NCBI RefSeq assembly: GCF_016917755.1
Contig: NZ_CP070326.1
Location: forward strand, 6,882,001 to 6,946,000
Direction of reading: 5' to 3'
DNA from: Streptomyces noursei
Lineage (GTDB): Bacteria; Actinomycetota; Actinomycetes; Streptomycetales; Streptomycetaceae
DNA: 64,000 nt
Shown: positions 53,148 to 64,000 of the stretch, piece by piece
How positions within the stretch are numbered: position 1 is the stretch's first letter
Layout: each line of letters begins with the position of its first letter
The notes under the pieces: generated by a model
Database searches by the model: none
The model's input: the letters and a program-made list of their open reading frames with translations, nothing else
Told to the model about the DNA's origin: nothing
Program-made: the position numbers and the translations under genes

Positions 53148-55366
53148 GTGGAGAACGAGACCCACTACGCCGAAGCCGTGATCGACAACGGCTCCTTCGG
53201 CACCCGCACCATCCGCTTCGAGACGGGCCGCCTGGCCAAGCAGGCCGCCGGCTCCGCCGTGGCGTACCTGGACGACGACACCATGGTGCTGTCGGCCACC
53301 ACCGCTTCCAAGAACCCGAAGGACCAGCTGGACTTCTTCCCGCTGACCGTCGACGTCGAGGAGCGGATGTACGCAGCCGGGAAGATCCCCGGCTCCTTCT
53401 TCCGCCGTGAGGGCCGCCCCAGCGAGGACGCGATCCTCACCTGCCGCCTGATCGACCGGCCGCTGCGTCCGTCCTTCAAGAAGGGCCTGCGCAACGAGAT
53501 CCAGATCGTCGAGACGATCATGGCGCTCAACCCCGACCACCTCTACGACGTGGTCGCCATCAACGCCGCCTCCTGCTCCACGCAGCTGGCCGGCCTGCCC
53601 TTCTCCGGCCCGATCGGCGGCACCCGCGTCGCCCTGATCAACGGCCAGTGGGTCGCGTTCCCGACCCACACCGAGCTGGAGGACGCGGTCTTCGACATGG
53701 TCGTGGCCGGCCGGGTGCTGCCCGACGGCGACGTCGCGATCATGATGGTCGAGGCCGAGGCCACCGAGAAGACCATCGAGCTCGTCAAGGGCGGCGCCGA
53801 GGCCCCGACCGAGGAGGTCGTCGCCGCCGGCCTGGAGGCCGCGAAGCCCTTCATCAAGGTCCTGTGCAAGGCCCAGTCGGACCTCGCCGCCAAGGCCGCC
53901 AAGCCGACCGGCGAGTTCCCGGTCTTCCTCGACTACCAGGACGACGTCCTGGAGGCGCTGACCGCCGCCGTCAAGACCGAGCTGGCCCAGGCGCTCACCA
54001 TCGCCGGCAAGCAGGAGCGCGAGTCCGAGCTGGACCGCGTCAAGGCGCTGGCCGCCGAGAAGCTCCTCCCGGAGTTCGAGGGCCGCGAGAAGGAGATCTC
54101 CGCCGCGTACCGCTCGCTGACCAAGGCCCTGGTCCGTGAGCGCGTCATCAAGGAGAAGACGCGCATCGACGGCCGTGGCGTGACGGACATCCGTACGCTC
54201 GCCGCCGAGGTCGAGGCGATCCCGCGGGTGCACGGTTCCGCGCTGTTCGAGCGTGGCGAGACCCAGATCCTGGGCGTCACCACCCTCAACATGCTCCGCA
54301 TGGAGCAGCAGCTGGACACCCTCTCCCCGGTGACCCGCAAGCGCTACATGCACAACTACAACTTCCCGCCGTACTCCGTCGGTGAGACCGGCCGCGTGGG
54401 CTCCCCCAAGCGCCGCGAGATCGGCCACGGTGCGCTCGCCGAGCGCGCCATCGCGCCGGTGCTGCCGACGCGCGAGGAGTTCCCCTACGCGATCCGCCAG
54501 GTCTCCGAGGCGCTGGGCTCCAACGGCTCGACGTCCATGGGCTCGGTCTGCGCCTCCACGATGTCGCTGCTCAACGCCGGCGTGCCGCTCAAGGCCCCGG
54601 TCGCCGGTATCGCCATGGGCCTGATCTCCCAGGAGATCGACGGCCAGACCCACTACGTCGCCCTCACCGACATCCTCGGTGCGGAGGACGCCTTCGGTGA
54701 CATGGACTTCAAGGTCGCCGGCACCAAGCAGTTCGTCACCGCGCTCCAGCTCGACACCAAGCTCGACGGCATCCCCGCCTCGGTCCTGGCCGCCGCGCTG
54801 AAGCAGGCCCGCGACGCGCGCCTGCACATCCTCGACGTGATGAACGAGGCCATCGACGTCCCGGACGAGATGTCCCCGAACGCGCCGCGGATCATCACCG
54901 TCAAGATCCCGGTGGACAAGATCGGCGAGGTCATCGGCCCCAAGGGCAAGATGATCAACCAGATCCAGGAGGACACCGGCGCCGACATCACGATCGAGGA
55001 CGACGGCACCATCTACATCGGTGCCGCCGACGGCCCGGCCGCCGAGGCCGCCCGTGCCACGATCAACGGCATCGCCAACCCGACCATGCCGGAGGTCGGC
55101 GAGCGCTACCTGGGCACCGTCGTCAAGACGACCACCTTCGGTGCGTTCGTGTCCCTGCTCCCGGGCAAGGACGGCCTGCTGCACATCTCGCAGATCCGCA
55201 AGCTGGCCGGCGGCAAGCGCGTCGAGAACGTCGAGGACGTGCTCGGCGTGGGCGCCAAGGTCCAGGTCGAGATCGCCGAGATCGACCAGCGCGGCAAGCT
55301 CTCCCTGATCCCCGTGATCGAGGGCGAGGACGCCGCCAAGGACGACACGAAGGACGACGCCGCCAA

Positions 55367-55370
<4 letters not shown>
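53148..55370 (+). CDS. pnp: Polyribonucleotide nucleotidyltransferase (PNPase)
   Basis: GTG 53148 with GAGGAG ten bases ahead gives 740 residues; the open frame upstream is not family-like. Two RNase PH domains (about 1-150 and 330-560), a helical linker, the KH domain ([20 protein letters not shown] near 605) and S1 domain ([20 protein letters not shown] near 660) are present. It degrades RNA 3'-to-5' by phosphorolysis and can add tails in Streptomyces. The C-terminus is an acidic Lys/Asp tail. It shares four bases with the next gene (GTGA). Confidence 0.97.
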
Positions 55371-57546
<2,176 letters not shown>

Positions 57547-57551
57547 CGGCA

Positions 57552-58028
57552 ATGGGTGGAAAGATCACGTACATCTTCCTCGCCACCGTGCTGGTGCTGG
57601 TCTTCGGCGTGGTGGCCATGGAGGGCGTGCTGCTCCTGATGACCGGTGAGCCGGCGGCGATGGGCATGGGCGCGGTGGCCTTCGTACTGCCGTGCCTGGG
57701 CGGCTGGTTCCTGTGGGCCAACACCCGCTTCGCCCGCGACGCGAACCGGCTGGCCGGCGAGCTGGAGGCGGAGGGCGGCCTGCCGCTCGACGACATCGCG
57801 CGCACCCCCGGCGGCCGGATCGACCGGGACGCGGCCGACGCGGTCTTCGCCCGGCGACAGGCCGAGACCGAGGAGGCGCCCGGCGACTGGCGCACATGGT
57901 TCCGGCTCGCCGTCGCCTACCGGGACGCCCGGGACACCCCGCGGGCCCGCAAGGCCATGCAGCGCGCCATCGCCCTGCACGACGGCAGGACGGTCCCCGG
58001 CGACCCCGAGCCCGCCCGGACCGCCTGA
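57552..58028 (+). CDS. Small membrane protein with TPR-like tail
   Basis: 158 residues. Two hydrophobic helices (IFLATVLVLVFGVVAMEGVLL, VAFVLPCLGGWFLWA) are followed by a soluble part with DWRTWFRLAVAYRDARDTPR, like one tetratricopeptide repeat. Function unknown. It sits five bases after dapB and so is probably cotranscribed. Confidence 0.8.
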   Translation: MGGKITYIFLATVLVLVFGVVAMEGVLLLMTGEPAAMGMGAVAFVLPCLGGWFLWANTRFARDANRLAGELEAEGGLPLDDIARTPGGRIDRDAADAVFARRQAETEEAPGDWRTWFRLAVAYRDARDTPRARKAMQRAIALHDGRTVPGDPEPARTA

Positions 58029-58038
58029 GTCCCGCACA

Positions 58039-58092
58039 CGACGACCGCCCGGCTCCGTACGGCTGTTCCGTACGGACCCGGGCGGTCGTCGT
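58039..58092. terminator. Bidirectional terminator between convergent genes
   Basis: The outer stem is 12 bp (58039-58050 with 58081-58092). Inside it a second stem, TCCGTACGG (58055-58063) / CCGTACGGA (58069-58077), closes a CTGTT loop. Confidence 0.75.
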
Positions 58093-58094
58093 GA

Positions 58095-58652
58095 TCAGTG
58101 CGCGCGGTACTCCGCCGCCCACGCCTCCAGCACATCGGCGGCCCGCTCGAACGTCCTCGGGCGGCCCAGGAAGTCCGCGTTGTGATCCGTCAGCAGGGTC
58201 CGCAGCGGCTCCGTGCGCACCCGCTCGACGTGCAGGGCCTGGCCCTGCACCGTCCGCGGCCAGCCCAGCCAGCGCACCGGCTGCTGGACCGTGCGGACCG
58301 CCGCGACCGCGGACCACGGCAGGGTCGTGGTGCGCAGCAGCTGCACCTGGCGCAGCCCCCGGGCGCTGACCCAGATCCCCACCCGCACCAGCCGCAGTGC
58401 CAGCGCGATCACCACCAGCCCCACCGCCGCGCAGACCGCCGCCCCGGCAGGCGACCCGGCCAGCGCGATGATCAGCGCGGAGAACAGGACGAACGCGGCG
58501 AGCAGCAAAAACACCGCCGCCGTCCCCACGCGCCACGGTCCGGGGCGGTAGGGACGGCGCCAGTGGTCGGGGCCGTGAGGCGGCGGGGGGACGGGATCCG
58601 CACGGCCGTCGGCCTGGAGGGCACGGTCGGCCGTCAGGAAGGGCAGGGGCAC
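58095..58652 (-). CDS. PH-domain-like membrane protein
   Basis: 185 residues. Two transmembrane helices (AAVFLLLAAFVLFSALIIALA, VCAAVGLVVIALALRLVRV) are followed by the bacterial-PH segment VGIWVSARGLRQVQLLRTTT, LPWSAVAAVRTVQQP and GQALHVERVRTEPLRTLLT. Such proteins resemble the PF14317/bPH2 group of unknown role. It is convergent with the preceding gene. A Pro/His/Asp-rich cytosolic head precedes the membrane part. Confidence 0.82.
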   Translation of the reverse strand: MPLPFLTADRALQADGRADPVPPPPHGPDHWRRPYRPGPWRVGTAAVFLLLAAFVLFSALIIALAGSPAGAAVCAAVGLVVIALALRLVRVGIWVSARGLRQVQLLRTTTLPWSAVAAVRTVQQPVRWLGWPRTVQGQALHVERVRTEPLRTLLTDHNADFLGRPRTFERAADVLEAWAAEYRAH

Positions 58653-58781
58653 GGCTGGGTCCTCACTCAGGGCTGGTCAGCACGGACGTCATGCCGACGG
58701 AAGCTGTGAGCGGTGAGGCTATCGGGACTGGCGGAGCGGAACCACCCGGGCGGGACCCCGGTGGCCCGCTCCACCGCCGGC

Positions 58782-59021
58782 TCAGCGGTGCGCTGCCTCG
58801 GACTGGTGCACCCCGGTCGAACCGGAGGTGTCCTGCTGGAGGGCCGGCAGGCCGAACAGCAGGGCGCCCGTCAGACCACCCACCACGGTGAGTGTGATCA
58901 GGGACTGGCCGACGAGCTGCGCACGCGACGGGCGCGGGCGCGGCGGGGGAGTGATATTGCTGCGGAACCGGTCTGCCTCGGCAACGAAGGCGAACGGGAC
59001 GGGCTCTCGCCGGCGGAACAT
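58782..59021 (-). CDS. Small single-pass membrane protein
   Basis: 79 residues with AAGGAG ahead of ATG 59021. The basic N-terminus (MFRRREPVPFAF) and Pro/Arg stretch precede one hydrophobic helix (GQSLITLTVVGGLTGALLFG). A polar C-terminus follows (SGSTGVHQSEAAHR). Function unknown. It is divergent from thyX. Confidence 0.75.
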   Translation of the reverse strand: MFRRREPVPFAFVAEADRFRSNITPPPRPRPSRAQLVGQSLITLTVVGGLTGALLFGLPALQQDTSGSTGVHQSEAAHR

Positions 59022-59272
59022 GAGGGGGCTCTCCTTGGAACCTCGAAGTGGGCACTGTCACAGGGAAAGACGACTGAGGCGTCCTTTTGGTGCCCGTTTT
59101 CCGTTACTTCTGTGAAAAATATCAACCGCCGCCCGTCGACTCGCAGGAGGGGCCTCCTTTTTCCGTTTTGTTACGAATTCATCGCTAACGCGGCATCAGC
59201 TGCCGTTTCCCGGCCTGTCGGTGGCGGGCCGTAGGCTGGACGCGCACGAGGATCGAATGGAAGGAACCGCCG
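59022..59272. promoter_or_regulatory. Divergent region before thyX
   Basis: These 251 bases are relatively A/T-rich (for example GTGAAAAATATC near 59,111 and GTTTTGTTACGAATTC near 59,165). TAGGCT at about 59,231-59,236 is a candidate -10 for thyX. Confidence 0.45.
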
Positions 59273-60019
59273 GTGTCCCACACCCCCGACAGCGCCGAAA
59301 GCGCCCCCGTCAGCTTCCGCAGCGAGGTGACGGTCGAGCTGGTCAAGCACAGCGCAGCGGACAGCGACGTGCTGTGGGCGGCCCGGGTCTCGACGGCCGG
59401 CGAGCAGTCCCTGGAGGAGCTGCAGAAGGACCCGGAGCGCTCCAAGGGCCTGATCAACTACCTGATGCGGGACCGGCACGGCAGCCCGTTCGAGCACAAC
59501 TCCATGACGTTCTTCATCAGCGCCCCGATCTTCGTCTTCCGCGAGTTCATGCGGCACCGCGTCGGCTGGTCGTACAACGAGGAGTCGGGTCGCTACCGCC
59601 AGCTCGAGCCGGTCTTCTACGTCCCCGGCGAGTCCCGCAAACTCGTCCAGCAGGGTCGCCCCGGCAAGTACGAGTTCGTCGAGGGCACCCCCGCACAGCA
59701 CGAGCTCACCGGCCGCGCCATGGAGGACTCCTACCGCCAGGCGTACGGCGCCTACCAGGAGATGCTCGCCGCCGGTGTGGCCCGCGAGGTCGCCCGCGCG
59801 GTACTCCCCGTCGGCCTCTACTCCTCGATGTACGCCACCTGCAACGCCCGCTCCCTGATGCACTTCCTCGGCCTGCGGACGCAGCACGAGCAGGCGAAGG
59901 TCCCCTCGTTCCCGCAGCGCGAGATCGAGATGGTCGGCGAGCAGATGGAGGCCCACTGGGCCAAGCTGATGCCCCTCACCTACGCCGCCTTCAACGCGAA
60001 CGGTCGTATCGCTCCGTAA
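59273..60019 (+). CDS. thyX: Flavin-dependent thymidylate synthase ThyX
   Basis: GTG 59273 with AAGGA ahead; 248 residues. The ThyX signature RHRVGWSYNEESGRYR (from Arg94) contains the family RHRx7-8S pattern. It makes dTMP with FAD and NADPH instead of the classical ThyA route. The flanking sequence RDRHGSPFEHNSMTFFISAP and ATCNARSLMHFLGLRT match. It is followed by a hairpin at 60146-60181. Confidence 0.96.
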   Translation: MSHTPDSAESAPVSFRSEVTVELVKHSAADSDVLWAARVSTAGEQSLEELQKDPERSKGLINYLMRDRHGSPFEHNSMTFFISAPIFVFREFMRHRVGWSYNEESGRYRQLEPVFYVPGESRKLVQQGRPGKYEFVEGTPAQHELTGRAMEDSYRQAYGAYQEMLAAGVAREVARAVLPVGLYSSMYATCNARSLMHFLGLRTQHEQAKVPSFPQREIEMVGEQMEAHWAKLMPLTYAAFNANGRIAP

Positions 60020-60145
60020 CGCTGCGCGCGCGCACGGCGCCGTACCTTCCGGGCCGGCGAGCAGGCTGCCCCGCCGCCGGAAAACTCGTCCGAAGTGTCC
60101 GGATTGCGGCGCTTTGAGAAGTTCATTTACGCTGAACAAACGGAC

Positions 60146-60181
60146 CCGGCACTGCTTGAACCCCCGAGCAGGCAGTGCCGG
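60146..60181 (+). terminator. Hairpin between thyX and dapA
   Basis: A perfect 10-bp stem (60146-60155 with 60172-60181), loop 16 bases, about 127 bases after thyX and 61 before the dapA start. Likely the thyX terminator. Confidence 0.6.
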
Positions 60182-60229
60182 AGTCCACATCCCTACTCCC
60201 CAGCGGCACACCCCGCGGCGCCCTACGAG

Positions 60230-60243
60230 TAGCGTGGGACCCA
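60230..60243 (+). promoter_or_regulatory. Candidate leaderless promoter of dapA
   Basis: TAGCGT at 60230-60235 is a -10-like hexamer whose end is seven bases before the ATG at 60243. No ribosome site precedes the ATG, which fits a leaderless mRNA. Confidence 0.55.
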
Positions 60244-61142
60244 TGGCTCCGACTTCCACACCGCAGACCCCCTTCGGGCGGGTGCTGACCGCCATGGTCA
60301 CGCCGTTCACGGCGGATGGCGCTCTCGATCTTGACGGCGCGCAGCGGCTCGCCGCACATCTGGTGGACGCCGGCAACGACGGTCTTGTCGTCAACGGCAC
60401 CACTGGAGAGTCCCCGACCACCAGCGATGCGGAGAAAGCCCAGCTGGTCCGCGCCGTGGTCGAAGCCGTCGGCGACCGTGCCTTCGTCGTCGCCGGAGCC
60501 GGTACCAACGACACCCGGCACAGCCTTGAGCTGGCCCGCGCCGCGCAGGACGCCGGCGCGCACGGCCTGCTCGCGGTCACGCCGTACTACAGCAAGCCCC
60601 CGCAGGAGGGCCTGCTGCGGCACTTCACCGCCATCGCGGACGCCACCGACCTGCCCGTGATGCTCTACGACATCCCCGGCCGCAGCGGCGTCCCGATCAA
60701 CACCGAGACCATGGTCCGGCTCGCCGAGCACCCCCGGATCGTCGCCAACAAGGACGCCAAGGGCGACCTCGGCCGCGCCAGCTGGGCCATCGCCCGCTCC
60801 GGCCTCGCCTGGTACAGCGGCGACGACATGCTCAACCTCCCGCTGCTCTCGGTCGGCGCGGTCGGCTTCGTCTCGGTCGTGGGCCACGTCGTCACCCCGG
60901 AGCTGCGCGCCCTCCTCGACGCCCACCTCACCGGTGACGTCACCAAGGCGACGGAGATCCACCAGAAGCTGCTCCCCGTGTTCACCGGCATGTTCCGCAC
61001 CCAGGGCGTGATCACGACCAAGGCCGCCCTCGACCTGCAGGGCCTGCCCGCGGGCCCGCTGCGGCTGCCCCTGGTGGAGCTTTCCCCCGAGGAGACCGAG
61101 CAGCTCAAGCGCGATCTCGCCGCCGGCGGGGTACAGCTTTAG
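60243..61142 (+). CDS. dapA: 4-hydroxy-tetrahydrodipicolinate synthase
   Basis: 299 residues. ATG 60243 was chosen because MAPTSTPQTPFGRVLTAMVTPF matches the family start. Pyruvate-binding GTTGES (Thr53-Thr54), YYSKPPQEGL, catalytic Tyr142 (LYDIPGRSG) and Schiff-base Lys170 (VANKDAKGDL) are present. It condenses pyruvate and aspartate semialdehyde in the lysine/diaminopimelate route. There is no ribosome site ahead of the ATG. The RNase J gene follows. Confidence 0.97.
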   Translation: MAPTSTPQTPFGRVLTAMVTPFTADGALDLDGAQRLAAHLVDAGNDGLVVNGTTGESPTTSDAEKAQLVRAVVEAVGDRAFVVAGAGTNDTRHSLELARAAQDAGAHGLLAVTPYYSKPPQEGLLRHFTAIADATDLPVMLYDIPGRSGVPINTETMVRLAEHPRIVANKDAKGDLGRASWAIARSGLAWYSGDDMLNLPLLSVGAVGFVSVVGHVVTPELRALLDAHLTGDVTKATEIHQKLLPVFTGMFRTQGVITTKAALDLQGLPAGPLRLPLVELSPEETEQLKRDLAAGGVQL

Positions 61143-61202
61143 AACACAGACTTCATAACTGCATACGGAACAACAACCGCCACATAGCAAGTGCACGAAT
61201 GT

Positions 61203-61242
61203 CATGCGCGCCACGTGCCTCGACGGCAGCGTGGCGCGCATG
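61203..61242 (+). promoter_or_regulatory. Perfect 5'-UTR hairpin before RNase J
   Basis: A 13-bp stem (61203-61215 with 61230-61242) is topped by a further 4-bp stem (TGCC/GGCA) with one bulged G. It ends just before the ribosome site GAGGAG (61245-61250). It resembles a regulatory leader hairpin rather than a terminator, because the coding sequence starts 14 bases later. Confidence 0.5.
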
Positions 61243-61256
61243 GTGAGGAGAGTCTT

Positions 61257-62942
61257 TTGAGTCATCCGCACCCTGAGCTCGGCGCTCCGCCGAAGCTTCC
61301 CGAAGGTGGCCTGCGCGTCACCCCGCTCGGCGGCCTGGGCGAGATCGGCCGCAACATGACGGTCTTCGAATACGGCGGCCGGCTGCTGATCGTCGATTGC
61401 GGAGTGCTCTTCCCCGAGGAGGAGCAGCCCGGAATCGACCTGATCCTGCCCGACTTCACGTCCGTCAGGGACCGCCTCGACGACATCGACGGCATCGTGC
61501 TCACGCACGGCCACGAGGACCACATCGGCGGCGTCCCCTACCTCCTCCGGGAGAAGCCGGACATCCCGCTGATCGGCTCCAAGCTGACCCTGGCCCTCAT
61601 CGAGGCCAAGCTCCAGGAGCACCGGATCCGCCCCTACACGCTGGAGGTCGCCGAGGGCGACCGCGAGCGCCTGGGCCCCTTCGAGTGCCAGTTCGTCGCC
61701 GTCAACCACTCCATCCCCGACGCGCTCGCGGTCGCCATCCGCACCCCTGCGGGCATGGTCGTCCACACCGGCGACTTCAAGATGGACCAGCTTCCGCTGG
61801 ACCGTCGGCTGACCGACCTCCCGGCCTTCGCCAAGCTCGGCGAGGAGGGCATCGACCTCCTCCTCTCCGACTCCACGAACGCCGAGGTCCCCGGCTTCGT
61901 CCCGCCGGAGCGCGACATCTCCAACGTGCTGCGCCAGGTGTTCGCCAGCGCGCAGAAGCGCATCATCGTCGCCAGCTTCGCCAGCCATGTGCACCGCATC
62001 CAGCAGATCCTCGACGCGGCGCACGAGTACGGCCGCCGGGTCGCCTTCGTCGGCCGCTCCATGGTTCGCAACATGGGCATCGCCCGCGAACTGGGCTACC
62101 TGAACGTTCCCGCGGGCCTGGTCGTCGACGTCAAGACCCTCGACGACCTGCCGGACGAAGAAGTGGTGCTGGTCTGCACGGGCTCCCAGGGCGAGCCGAT
62201 GGCCGCCCTCTCCCGGATGGCCAACCGCGACCACCAGATCCGCATCGTCCAGGGCGACACGGTCATCCTGGCCTCGTCGCTCATCCCGGGTAACGAGAAC
62301 GCGGTCTATCGCGTGATCAACGGCCTCAGCCGTTGGGGCGCCAACGTGGTCCACAAGGGCAACGCCAAGGTCCACGTCTCGGGCCACGCCTCGGCCGGCG
62401 AGCTGCTGTACTTCTACAACATCTGCAAGCCGAGGAACCTCATGCCGGTTCACGGCGAATGGCGCCACCTCCGCGCCAACGCCGAACTGGGCGCGCTGAC
62501 GGGCATCCCCAAGGACCGCATCGTCATCGCGGAGGATGGCGTCGTCGTCGACCTGGTCAACGGCATCGCCAAGATCGCCGGCAAGGTCCAGGCCGGCTAC
62601 GTCTACGTCGACGGCCTCTCGGTCGGCGATGTCACCGAGGCCCACCTCAAGGACCGCCGCATCCTGGGCGACGAGGGCATCATCTCGATCTTCGTGGTCG
62701 TGGACAGCAGCACCGGCAAGACCGTCGGCGGCCCCAACGTCCACGCCCGTGGCTCGGGCATCGACGACAAGGACTTCGGCGCCGTCGTCCCCAAGATCGA
62801 CGAGGCCCTGGCCAAGGCGGCCCAGGACGGCATCGCCGAGCCCCACCAGCTCCAGCAGCTGATCCGCCGCGCGGTCGGCAAGTGGGTGTCGGACAACTAC
62901 CGTCGCCGCCCGATGATCCTCCCGGTGGTCGTCGAGGTCTGA
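61257..62942 (+). CDS. rnj: Ribonuclease J
   Basis: TTG start at 61257 (561 residues, read as Met) with GAGGAG seven bases ahead, chosen because SHPHPELGAPPKLPEGGLRV is the family start. The metallo-beta-lactamase motif THGHEDHIGG (His84-His89) and beta-CASP segments (LSDSTNAEVPGF, SFASHVHRIQQILDAA, ASLIPGNENAVY, VSGHASAGELLYF) are present. It degrades and processes RNA and, with PNPase, matures rRNA in Streptomyces. The rRNA operon lies 0.6 kb further right. Confidence 0.96.
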   Translation: MSHPHPELGAPPKLPEGGLRVTPLGGLGEIGRNMTVFEYGGRLLIVDCGVLFPEEEQPGIDLILPDFTSVRDRLDDIDGIVLTHGHEDHIGGVPYLLREKPDIPLIGSKLTLALIEAKLQEHRIRPYTLEVAEGDRERLGPFECQFVAVNHSIPDALAVAIRTPAGMVVHTGDFKMDQLPLDRRLTDLPAFAKLGEEGIDLLLSDSTNAEVPGFVPPERDISNVLRQVFASAQKRIIVASFASHVHRIQQILDAAHEYGRRVAFVGRSMVRNMGIARELGYLNVPAGLVVDVKTLDDLPDEEVVLVCTGSQGEPMAALSRMANRDHQIRIVQGDTVILASSLIPGNENAVYRVINGLSRWGANVVHKGNAKVHVSGHASAGELLYFYNICKPRNLMPVHGEWRHLRANAELGALTGIPKDRIVIAEDGVVVDLVNGIAKIAGKVQAGYVYVDGLSVGDVTEAHLKDRRILGDEGIISIFVVVDSSTGKTVGGPNVHARGSGIDDKDFGAVVPKIDEALAKAAQDGIAEPHQLQQLIRRAVGKWVSDNYRRRPMILPVVVEV

Positions 62943-62971
62943 CGGACCGTCCGCACGAAGGTCCTCAAGTA

Positions 62972-63011
62972 GGAGCGGGGCGCCTGGATTTGCATCCAGG
63001 CGCCCCGCTCC
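62972..63011 (+). terminator. Terminator after RNase J, perfect 18-bp stem
   Basis: Arms 62972-62989 and 62994-63011 pair perfectly with a TTGC loop, 29 bases after the stop. Confidence 0.9.
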
Positions 63012-63100
63012 AGTACGTTTGCGGCTCCGCCAGAACGGGAAGCACCGCACGCTGCGCGTACGGACTGCCTCCCACAGACCGCGGAATTCCGACCCAGAGC

Positions 63101-63290
63101 AATCTGATAAAGTCGGAATCAGCCGAAAGGCAAAACCCTCCGACGAAAATCGGAACCGAATTCGAAGCCGGTAGCGCCCCTCGGGAAGCGGCCCGGAAGC
63201 GAAAAAGGATCTGGTAAGGTTGGAACCGCGAGGAAGCCGAAAGGCCGAATCGCACCGGCGAAAATCGGAGCCGAAAGGATCTGATAGAGT
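63101..63290 (+). promoter_or_regulatory. Tandem rRNA operon promoters
   Basis: Three related modules each have a good -10: TCTGATAAAGT with TAAAGT at 63108-63113, TCTGGTAAGGT with TAAGGT at 63215-63220, and TCTGATAGAGT with TAGAGT at 63285-63290. Each is followed by CGGA or TGGA. The second and third share AAGGATCTG just ahead. Multiple tandem promoters are the rule for Streptomyces rRNA operons. No strong -35 is visible for any of them. Confidence 0.8.
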
Positions 63291-63353
63291 CGGAGACGCA
63301 AGACCGAAGGGAAGCGCCCGGAGGAAGCCCGAGAGGGTGGCCGAAGGAAGCGT

Positions 63354-63374
63354 CCGTTCCTTGAGAACTCAACA
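63354..63374 (+). promoter_or_regulatory. boxA-like antitermination element in the rRNA leader
   Basis: CGTTCCTTGAGAACTCAACAG resembles the mycobacterial rRNA-leader boxA element TGTTGTTTGAGAACTCAACAG, where NusA-NusB act. NusA is encoded in the same window. Downstream, short hairpins (for example 63411-63426 and 63469-63486) are probable rRNA processing structures. Confidence 0.6.
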
Positions 63375-63556
63375 GCGTGCCAAAAGTCAACGCCAGATAT
63401 GTTGATACCCCGTCTCCATCTTGGAGATGAGGTTCCTTTGAAAAGTCCTTCCAATAGCTTTGGGAGGCGCACAGCGAGGACGCTGTGAACCGCGAGGATT
63501 ATTCCTCCTTGTGGTTCCGCTCAACGCGAGTGTTGATACCGGATTACCGGTAAGCA

Positions 63557-64000
<444 letters not shown>

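Noticed and set aside
60123-63050. 975-codon open frame on the minus strand over dapA and RNase J
   Set aside because: Antisense shadow of two confidently identified genes.

Overview
The window is a high-GC actinobacterial chromosome segment, almost certainly Streptomyces. Codons end overwhelmingly in G or C, GTG and TTG starts are common, the conserved genes follow the nusA-infB-truB-ribF / ESX / rpsO-pnp-dapB-thyX-dapA-RNase J order known from Streptomyces chromosomes, and the window closes inside a 16S rRNA gene with Streptomyces-like sequence. I do not assign a species.

Layout. (1) 1-2,000: three minus-strand genes: an aminoglycoside-phosphotransferase-fold protein that has lost its catalytic Asp, a small ferritin-like protein and a lipoprotein. 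(2) 2,073-11,651: the plus-strand translation/RNA block rimP, nusA, ylxR, infB, a DUF503 gene, rbfA, truB, an unknown alpha-helical protein and ribF, closed by a perfect hairpin. (3) 11,735-52,412: a type VII (ESX/T7SS) secretion locus. The core comprises a P/Q-rich MinD/ParA-like ATPase (EspI-like), an unknown partner, eccE, eccB, two WXG100 genes, mycP, and at the far side eccC and eccD. Between the two halves of the core (about 21.6-46.6 kb) lies a large accessory island: a second and a third mycosin-type protease, WXG100 and T7SS-signal proteins, a CpnT-like N-terminal-domain protein, a calpain-type cysteine protease, a SUKH-4 immunity-type protein with an apparently dead deaminase-like domain, a large P-loop-like protein, an XRE/DUF397/HATPase regulatory trio, one multiply broken gene, and a 473-bp near-perfect direct repeat carrying the same gene twice. 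(4) 52,565-62,942: rpsO, pnp, an M16 protease, dapB, two small membrane proteins, a PH-like protein, thyX, dapA and RNase J. (5) 63,012-64,000: the promoter/leader region of an rRNA operon with at least three repeated promoter modules, and the 5' 444 nt of 16S rRNA.

How the genes work together. The EccB/C/D/E membrane complex and mycosins would export WXG100 pairs and larger proteins carrying WXG100-like or T7SS-signal domains. The island between the core genes looks like a cargo and immunity collection that has changed by duplication, decay and recombination. The flanking housekeeping genes concern ribosome maturation, translation initiation, RNA decay (PNPase, RNase J), lysine/diaminopimelate synthesis (dapA, dapB), thymidylate synthesis (thyX) and flavin cofactors (ribF).

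Most notable observations: a calpain protease with an intact C/H/N triad inside a T7SS locus; three mycosins within 12 kb, one with an abrupt internal codon-use change; direct repeats 14.2 kb apart that could delete or amplify the cargo island; and several degenerate enzyme domains (kinase, deaminase, P-loop).
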